From the NCBI GenBank assembly GCA_023424215.1, contig JAFAEC010000093.1, positions 1 through 9,924 on the forward strand: DNA of 9,924 bases. The letters are read 5' to 3'. Position 1 is the first letter of the stretch; every line of letters starts with the position of its first letter. The notes under the pieces are model-generated. The model ran no database searches. It was given only the letters and a program-made list of their open reading frames with translations, and was not told where the DNA came from. Shown piece after piece: positions 5,623-9,924 of this stretch. Both the position numbers and the translations under genes were made by a program. The DNA comes from Pseudomonadota bacterium. Lineage in GTDB: Bacteria; Pseudomonadota; Alphaproteobacteria; Caulobacterales; Caulobacteraceae.

Positions 5623-7407
5623 TCATCGCACGTCCTTCCACGACCGGCTCAGCAACACCGCGCAGTTGATGATCCCGACCAGCGAGTAGGTCTGCGGGTA
5701 GTTGCCCCACAGCTCCCCGTCGGCCAGCGAGATGTCCTCGCTGAGCAGGCCGGCGTGGGTGCGGCGGTTCAGCATCTCCTCGAAGATCGCCCGCGCCTCC
5801 TCGGTGCGGCCGTTCAGGTGCAGCGCCTCCACGAACCAGAAGGTGCAGAAGTTGAAGGCGGTCTCCGGCTCTCCGAAATCGTCCGGCTCCACGTAGCGGA
5901 ACAGGTACGGCCCCTTCTTCAGGTCGCGCTCGATCGCTTCGAAGGTGCCGACCTGGCGGGGGTCCAGGGGATCGAGGAAGCCGAGGTCGGTCAGCTGCAG
6001 CAGCGAGGCGTCCAGCTCGCGGTTGCCGAAGCTGGCGGCGAAGCGCCCCTCCTCGGGCAGATAGGCCTCGCTTTCAATGCGCTCGCGGATGATCCGCGCC
6101 CGCTCCCGCCAGACCTCGGCGCGACTGGCCAGGCCCAGGTGGTCTGCCGCCTTGGCCAGCCGGTCGCAGGCGGCCCAGCACATCACCGAGGAGTAGGTGT
6201 GCACCCGGGCGATGGTGCGGAACTCCCACAGGCCGGCGTCGGCCTGGTCGTGCATGGCGAAGGCGCGTTCGCCGACCTTCTCCAGGGCGTGGAAATCCTC
6301 GACCGTCCCGGGTCGGATCAGGCGGTGATCGTAGAAGGCCTGCACCAGACACAGCACGATCTGGCCGTAGACGTCGTGCTGCAGATGCTCGTGCGCCTGG
6401 TTGCCGACCCGCACCGGCTTCATGCCGCGGTAGCCCTCGACCGTCTCCACGATGCGCTCGCCGATGCCCGGCTCCAGCCCGACGCCGTAGACCGGCTGGA
6501 CGTGGCCGCCGCCGGAGTCGTCGACCAGGTTTCTCAGATAGCCGAGGTAGTTCTCGAGGATGTCGACCGCGCCCAGCCGGTTCAGCGCCCGCACGACGTA
6601 GTAGGCGTCGCGGATCCAGCAGTAGCGGTAGTCCCAGTTGCGCCCGCTCTCGGGAAACTCCGGCACCGAGGTGGTCATGGCCGCCACGATCGCCCCGGTC
6701 TCCTCGTAGGCGCACAGCTTCAGGGTGATGGCGGCGCGGATCACCGCCTCCTGCCAGTCCAGCGGCAGGTAGAGCTTGCGCACCCAGTCCTGCCAGTAGG
6801 CCACCGTCCGCTCCAGCGCGGCGCTGACCCCGGGGCCGACATCCTGATCATAGCCCTCGTCCGGCCCGAGGAAGAAGGTCAGGGTCCGCTCCAGCCGGAA
6901 CATCCGCTCGTTGAGCACGTGCGACACCGGGCAGTCGGTGGTCAGTCGCAGCGTCACGTCGGTGCACAGGTAGCGGATATGGTTCGAGCCGTGGGTGCGG
7001 TCCGCCCGCCGCGCGCCCCAGTCCGCGGCCGGCCTGAGGCGCATGCGGATGCGCGGCGCGCCGTGCAGCGGCCGGATCACCCGCCCGAAGGCGAGCGGCC
7101 GGTAGGTGCGGCTGTGCTTGGGATGGCGCGGGGCGAAATCGACCACCTCGACCGACGAGCCGTCCTCGGCCGTCAGAATCGTGCGCAGCACCGGCGTGTT
7201 CCGGACGTAGGCCTGGCTGACGTGCTTCTGCCCCTCCAGCTCGATGTCCCAGAAGCCGTGCTCGGGCTCCATCCCGTCCATCAGGGCGGAGAAGACGGGA
7301 TCGCCGTCCACGCGCGGCGCGCAAGCCCAGACGTAGCGGCCGCGACGGTCGATCAGGGCGGTGATCGAACAGTTGCCGATCGGGGCGAGGTCGAGGTCGG
7401 GCTTCAT
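5623..7407 (-). CDS. Glycoside hydrolase family 15 protein (trehalase/glucoamylase-like)
   Basis: From ATG 7407 this is 594 residues. An N-terminal beta-sandwich (about 1-190) opens APIGNCSITALIDRRGRYVWACAPRVDGDPVF, the usual GH15 start. The (alpha/alpha)6 catalytic domain (about 200-594) carries RNWDYRYCWIRDA (256-268), QHDVYGQ (343-349), GLWEFR with the likely general acid Glu395, and GLLSED with the likely base Glu557 followed by GNYPQTYS. There is no signal peptide, so it should be cytosolic. Family members hydrolyse terminal alpha-glucosides, and several bacterial GH15 proteins are trehalases. Lying between otsB and otsA, trehalose or a related glucoside is the best guess, but substrate is not proven by sequence. 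An in-frame ATG at 7434 would give 603 residues, but GAGGAGA at 7412-7418 and the 4-nt ATGA overlap with the otsB stop favour 7407 and indicate translational coupling. Confidence 0.92.
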   Translation of the reverse strand: MKPDLDLAPIGNCSITALIDRRGRYVWACAPRVDGDPVFSALMDGMEPEHGFWDIELEGQKHVSQAYVRNTPVLRTILTAEDGSSVEVVDFAPRHPKHSRTYRPLAFGRVIRPLHGAPRIRMRLRPAADWGARRADRTHGSNHIRYLCTDVTLRLTTDCPVSHVLNERMFRLERTLTFFLGPDEGYDQDVGPGVSAALERTVAYWQDWVRKLYLPLDWQEAVIRAAITLKLCAYEETGAIVAAMTTSVPEFPESGRNWDYRYCWIRDAYYVVRALNRLGAVDILENYLGYLRNLVDDSGGGHVQPVYGVGLEPGIGERIVETVEGYRGMKPVRVGNQAHEHLQHDVYGQIVLCLVQAFYDHRLIRPGTVEDFHALEKVGERAFAMHDQADAGLWEFRTIARVHTYSSVMCWAACDRLAKAADHLGLASRAEVWRERARIIRERIESEAYLPEEGRFAASFGNRELDASLLQLTDLGFLDPLDPRQVGTFEAIERDLKKGPYLFRYVEPDDFGEPETAFNFCTFWFVEALHLNGRTEEARAIFEEMLNRRTHAGLLSEDISLADGELWGNYPQTYSLVGIINCAVLLSRSWKDVR

Positions 7408-8195
7408 TCGGTCTCCTCGAGACGCTCCAGCCAATCCAGCACCTCGTCAACGCCCGAAAGGCCGAACCGGGCCGCGGTATCGCGCGGGGGACCGACCAGA
7501 ATGCCGAACCCGCCCAGCGCCTCGGCGGCGCGGAAGCCGTACTCGTCGGTCAGGTCGTCGCCGACCATGATCGGACGGGCGCCGGCGAACGGCGGCTCCT
7601 GCATGAAGGTGGTCAGGGCGGTGCCCTTGTCGGTGCCGGGGGTCTTGAGTTCGATCACGGCGTTCCCGGGCTGCATGACCAAGCCGGTGTCGGTCGCCAG
7701 GCAGCGCGCCAGGGCCGTCGCCGCCGCCGCCGCGTGCGGCGCCTGTCGGAAGTGCAGTCCGGCGGACACCGCCTTGTCCTCGACGATCACGCCGGGCACG
7801 CGGGCGGCGAAGGCCTCGAAGGCCTCCACGGCGACGCGGACCCCCTCGGCCGGTTCGGCCCGGTCGACCGAGCCGTCCGGTCGCCGCCGCTCCAGTCCGT
7901 GCACCCCCGACGCCGCCGTCAGGGCGGACTCCGAGATGCGGTCGACCTCGGCCAGCGTCCGGCCGCTGACGATCGCCACCCGGCCGTCGAAACGGTCGGC
8001 GACGGCCTTCAGGGCGGCGGTGCGGCGCGGATGCGGCACCACCGCCTCCGGCGTTTCGGCCAGCGGCGCGAGCACCCCGTCCAGATCGAGGAACAGGGCC
8101 GGCCGTCGGATGCGGAAAGGCGGCGGCGGCAGCAGGTGCGGCGAGTTTTCGACCGCCGCGGCCGCGGCGTCGACGGTCGGATGTGACGTCCCCAT
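7404..8195 (-). CDS. otsB: Trehalose-6-phosphate phosphatase
   Basis: This 263-residue HAD-superfamily phosphatase removes phosphate from trehalose-6-phosphate to release trehalose. HAD motif I is FLDLDGVLAP, with nucleophile Asp37 and acid/base Asp39. Motif II is IVSGR with Ser77, the motif III region is TPGTDKG with Lys190, and motif IV is GDDLTDE (212-218), whose Asp213/Asp214 bind magnesium. The VHGLE stretch and the C2-type cap between motifs II and III fit OtsB. The frame stays open upstream to 8465, but that would overlap the divergent isomerase gene. ATG 8195 has AGGGA about 5 nt before it and gives normal family length. The residues before motif I (1-30) are Ala/Pro-rich and look unstructured. 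It is first in the minus-strand otsB-GH15-otsA operon, so its promoter should lie in 8196-8322. Confidence 0.95.
   Translation of the reverse strand: MGTSHPTVDAAAAAVENSPHLLPPPPFRIRRPALFLDLDGVLAPLAETPEAVVPHPRRTAALKAVADRFDGRVAIVSGRTLAEVDRISESALTAASGVHGLERRRPDGSVDRAEPAEGVRVAVEAFEAFAARVPGVIVEDKAVSAGLHFRQAPHAAAAATALARCLATDTGLVMQPGNAVIELKTPGTDKGTALTTFMQEPPFAGARPIMVGDDLTDEYGFRAAEALGGFGILVGPPRDTAARFGLSGVDEVLDWLERLEETE
7412..7418 (-). promoter_or_regulatory. Ribosome binding site for the GH15 gene inside the otsB 3' end
   Basis: GAGGAGA encodes the last Glu-Glu-Thr codons of OtsB and also precedes ATG 7407 by 4-5 nt. Together with the ATGA stop/start overlap (7404-7407) it fixes the GH15 start. Confidence 0.7.
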
Positions 8196-8322
8196 GGCTG
8201 TCCCTAACGCGCAACCGTCGCTCGGGTTGACCCCAAGCGTCGCTTTTTTTGACGCGGCGCAGCATGACGCCGTTCGCCGGCCCCGGATTGTGCAATCGGG
8301 CGGGATGGGCCAATTCCGCGCC
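8196..8322. promoter_or_regulatory. Divergent otsB / isomerase promoter region with small inverted repeats
   Basis: This 127-nt gap must drive otsB leftward and the isomerase rightward. It holds GCGTC (8237-8241) facing GACGC (8251-8255) around a run of seven T, another GACGC at 8266-8270, and the near-perfect palindrome GATTG-TG-CAATC at 8286-8297. TTGAC occurs at 8227-8231 and 8249-8253 on the plus strand without a matching -10. I looked for the EcfG stress promoter (GGAAC, 16-17 nt, CGTT) in front of otsB and found no good match. Confidence 0.4.
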
Positions 8323-9318
8323 ATGACCGAGCCCCGCCCTGCCCTCGCCGCCGAGCCCGCCGCCATGATCGACCGCGCCCGCGAGGTGGTGCGGCTCAAC
8401 GTCGCCGCCCTGCAGGCGCTCGAGGCCGGCATCGGCGACGACCTCGTCCGGGCCGTCGAGATCATCCTCTCGCGACCCGGCTATGTGGTCGTCACCGGCA
8501 TGGGCAAGTCCGGCCACATCGGCGGCAAGATCGCCGCCACCCTGGCCTCGACCGGCACCAACGCCTTCTTCGTCCACCCCGCCGAGATGAGCCACGGCGA
8601 CCTCGGCATGCTGCGCAGGGACGTCACCCTTCTGGCCATCTCCAACTCGGGCGAGAGCCGCGAACTGCGCGATCCGCTGATCTTCTGCCAGCGCGAGGGC
8701 ATTCCGGTCATCGGCCTGACCCAGCGCCCGAACAGCTTCCTCGGCCGCAACTCGGCCGTCTGTCTGGCCATGCCGCAGGTGGCCGAGGCCTGTCCCAACA
8801 ATCTCGCGCCGACCACCTCCACCCTGATGACCCTGGCGCTGGGCGACGCCCTGGCCATGGTGCTGATGGACCGCCGCGGCTTCACCGCCGAGGCCTTCGG
8901 CCTGCATCACCCCGGCGGCAAGCTGGGCATGAGCCTGCAGAGCGTGAAGGACTGGATGGGCGACCGGCCGCCGGCCCCGGCGACCGTGCCGACCACGGCC
9001 ACCTTCGCCGAGGTCGTCTCCGCCATCACCGAGGGCCGCAAGGGCGCCGCCGCCGTGGTCGACGCCGACGGCCGGCTCGCGGGCATCGTCACCGACGGCG
9101 ACATCCGCCGCGCCTTCGCCCGCGAGAACGCCGCCGGCCTCACCGCCGCCGACATCATGAGCCCCCGCCCCAAGGTCATCGCCCCCGACGCCCGCATGAG
9201 CGACGCCATCGACCTGATGACCCAGAACAAGATCGCCACGCTTCTGGTGCTGGAGGACGACCGCCCCGTCGCCATCATCCACATCGCCGAGCTGATGCAG
9301 GCGGGGTATGTCAGCTAG
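8323..9318 (+). CDS. kdsD: D-arabinose-5-phosphate isomerase (KpsF/GutQ/KdsD family)
   Basis: This 331-residue protein should interconvert ribulose-5-phosphate and arabinose-5-phosphate, the first step towards KDO for LPS. The SIS sugar-isomerase domain (about 35-175) contains VVVTGMGKSGHIGGKIAATL and PAEMSHGDLGM. The four catalytic residues of E. coli KdsD (Lys59, Glu111, Glu152, His193) have equivalents at a constant offset of three: Lys62, Glu114, Glu155 (AEACPNNLAPTTST) and His196 (LHHPGG). Two CBS domains follow (about 210-265 and 275-330; GIVTDGDIRRAF, then ADIMSPRPKVI), giving the full SIS-CBS-CBS form. Length matches E. coli KdsD (328). The start is uncertain: ATG 8323 has no clear ribosome site, and ATG 8305 and 8365 are in frame. 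8323 fits family length best and could be a leaderless or short-leader start. No other KDO gene is in view, so the symbol rests on family only; kpsF or gutQ are alternatives. Confidence 0.92.
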   Translation: MTEPRPALAAEPAAMIDRAREVVRLNVAALQALEAGIGDDLVRAVEIILSRPGYVVVTGMGKSGHIGGKIAATLASTGTNAFFVHPAEMSHGDLGMLRRDVTLLAISNSGESRELRDPLIFCQREGIPVIGLTQRPNSFLGRNSAVCLAMPQVAEACPNNLAPTTSTLMTLALGDALAMVLMDRRGFTAEAFGLHHPGGKLGMSLQSVKDWMGDRPPAPATVPTTATFAEVVSAITEGRKGAAAVVDADGRLAGIVTDGDIRRAFARENAAGLTAADIMSPRPKVIAPDARMSDAIDLMTQNKIATLLVLEDDRPVAIIHIAELMQAGYVS

Positions 9319-9336
9319 AGGAGCAGGCAGCAGGCG

Positions 9337-9367
9337 AGGGCTTAGGAATTAGGGCTTAGGAATTAGG
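9337..9367 (+). repeat. Heptamer-built repeat, left arm
   Basis: The 14-bp unit AGGGCTTAGGAATT occurs twice in tandem (9337-9350, 9351-9364) and is followed by AGG. Each unit is two related heptamers, AGGGCTT and AGGAATT. Positions 9344-9367 are the exact reverse complement of 9420-9443. The arm begins 18 nt after the isomerase stop. Confidence 0.9.
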
Positions 9368-9443
9368 CGGAGCGGCGTGCCAGGCCCGCGACTGCCAACC
9401 TCCACTGTGATCCCTAAGCCCTAATTCCTAAGCCCTAATTCCT
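9344..9443. terminator. Large intergenic hairpin between convergent genes (possible terminator or dispersed element)
   Basis: The 24-bp perfect stem and 52-nt loop lie exactly between the stops of the isomerase (9318) and the CAP-domain gene (9446). Position suggests a bidirectional terminator, and the arm sequence suggests a dispersed intergenic repeat. Arms are about 42% GC, against a very GC-rich background. No T-tract follows either arm. Confidence 0.5.
9413..9443 (+). repeat. Heptamer-built repeat, right arm (inverted)
   Basis: This is the reverse complement of the same alternating heptamers (AAGCCCT and AATTCCT), shifted by one heptamer relative to the left arm. The perfect complement to the left arm is therefore 24 bp (9420-9443 with 9344-9367) across a 52-nt GC-rich loop. 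A second 24-bp register pairs 9413-9436 with 9337-9360. It ends 2 nt before the stop of the CAP-domain gene. Confidence 0.9.
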
Positions 9444-9445
9444 CT

Positions 9446-9924
9446 TCAGTACGCCTCCCGCCCGTCGATATTGCCCGGCGGCGCATAGCGGCAGGCCAGC
9501 ACCGAGCGGTCGCCGCGGCTCTCGACCGCGCAGCCGACGTGGGTCGTGTCCCGCCAGACCAGCTGGGTGTAGTGGGCCACGTCGACCCAATTGCCCGTGC
9601 GGCTGACGTTCGGGAACGGGCCGTGCCGGTAGTTCGACCGCTCGGCCGCCCACTCGCCCACCATCTCCTCCGGCGTCCAGACCCGCCCGCCCCAGCCGGT
9701 CCAGAGGTTCTCGCCGTGGCCGTGCGGCGCTGGGTCATGCGCGAAGGTGCTGCTGGCGATCAGCTGGCGCGCCCACACCCGGGCCTCCGCCTCCAGCGAG
9801 TCGGCCCAGCGCAGCGGCGCCACGCCGACCCGCGCCCGCTCGGCGTTGTGGGCGTCGAGCAGCCGGCGCTCGACCTCGCTGGACGGAGCCGTCGTGCGCG
9901 GCGGCGCGATGGGCTGAACCGTCC
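9446..9924 (-). CDS. CAP/SCP-domain protein, C-terminal part (N-terminus beyond right edge)
   Basis: The minus strand is open from the right edge to the stop at 9446-9448, giving 159 residues. The first dozen or so are a Pro/Thr/Ser-rich linker (QPIAPPRTTAPSS). The rest is a CAP (SCP/PR-1/YkwD-like) domain: LLDAHNAERARVGVAPLRW, then FAHDP, HGENLW, the CAP1-type block HYTQLVWRDTTHVGCAV, and a CAP2-type ending RYAPPGNIDG. The paired His and Glu residues of the CAP cavity are present (AHN, AHYTQ, GENLW, EMVGEW). Such proteins are usually secreted or periplasmic; a signal peptide would lie outside the window. Molecular function of bacterial CAP proteins is mostly unknown. A GTG at 9823 is in frame, but it falls inside the first conserved helix and is not the start. 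The end of the gene abuts the heptamer repeat, 2 nt away. Confidence 0.88.
   Translation of the reverse strand, partial: TVQPIAPPRTTAPSSEVERRLLDAHNAERARVGVAPLRWADSLEAEARVWARQLIASSTFAHDPAPHGHGENLWTGWGGRVWTPEEMVGEWAAERSNYRHGPFPNVSRTGNWVDVAHYTQLVWRDTTHVGCAVESRGDRSVLACRYAPPGNIDGREAY

Noticed and set aside
7447..9282. A 611-codon minus-strand open frame antisense to the isomerase and overlapping otsB.
   Set aside because: It is a GC-driven shadow: Gly/Arg/His/Val-rich, no recognisable domain, and it overlaps two genes with complete catalytic motifs.
5602..9318. A 1238-codon open frame on the plus strand running through the antisense of otsA's upstream end, GH15 and otsB into the isomerase gene.
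   Set aside because: Only its last 331 codons have protein character. The rest is the complement of well-supported GH15 and otsB genes, stop-free because of high GC, with low-complexity Arg/Val/Gly/Gln-rich composition and no family motif.
9337..9443. The heptamer repeat as a CRISPR array or telomere-like sequence.
   Set aside because: There are no unique spacers between units, only two units per arm, and the arms are inverted. The resemblance of TTAGG words to telomeric repeats is superficial.

Overview
The window is very GC-rich, with G/C heavily favoured at third codon positions. It reads as ordinary chromosome of an alphaproteobacterium, most likely Caulobacterales (Brevundimonas- or Caulobacter-like). 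That guess rests on the OmpA-like secreted N-terminus, the otsB-GH15-otsA gene order and the protein styles; it is an inference, since no rRNA or marker gene is present. I see no tRNA or rRNA gene, CRISPR array, transposase, phage gene or replication origin.

Layout. (1) 1-175, minus: the secreted N-terminus of an outer-membrane (OmpA-like) protein running off the left edge. (2) 374-2576, plus: a two-gene lipid module, an SDR resembling the (3R)-hydroxyacyl-CoA dehydrogenase part of peroxisomal multifunctional enzyme 2, followed by a complete thiolase. It ends in a strong hairpin and an odd second copy of the thiolase 3' end. (3) 2656-4141: a minus-strand HTH/WYL (YafY-type) regulator divergent from a plus-strand glutathione S-transferase. 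Between them lies a perfect 22-bp palindrome plus a further half-site, an obvious candidate operator. (4) 4143-8195, minus: the trehalose operon otsB - GH15 glycosidase - otsA. otsB and GH15 overlap by 4 nt; GH15 and otsA are 55 nt apart. (5) 8323-9318, plus: an arabinose-5-phosphate isomerase (KdsD/KpsF/GutQ type, SIS plus two CBS domains) for KDO/LPS synthesis, divergent from otsB. (6) 9319-9445: a conspicuous relatively AT-rich inverted repeat built from alternating heptamers, filling the gap between convergent genes. (7) 9446-9924, minus: the C-terminal part of a CAP/SCP-domain protein that runs off the right edge.

How the genes work together. OtsA makes trehalose-6-phosphate from UDP-glucose and glucose-6-phosphate, OtsB dephosphorylates it to trehalose, and the GH15 enzyme encoded between them probably hydrolyses trehalose or a related alpha-glucoside, so synthesis and turnover may be co-expressed. 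The SDR and thiolase probably carry out the last two steps of a beta-oxidation-like spiral. The isomerase and the OmpA-like protein belong to the cell envelope.

I find no convincing previously undescribed multi-gene system. The points most worth a second look are the heptamer inverted repeat at 9337-9443, the duplicated thiolase tail at 2633-2663, and the WYL-regulator operator at 3415-3446.
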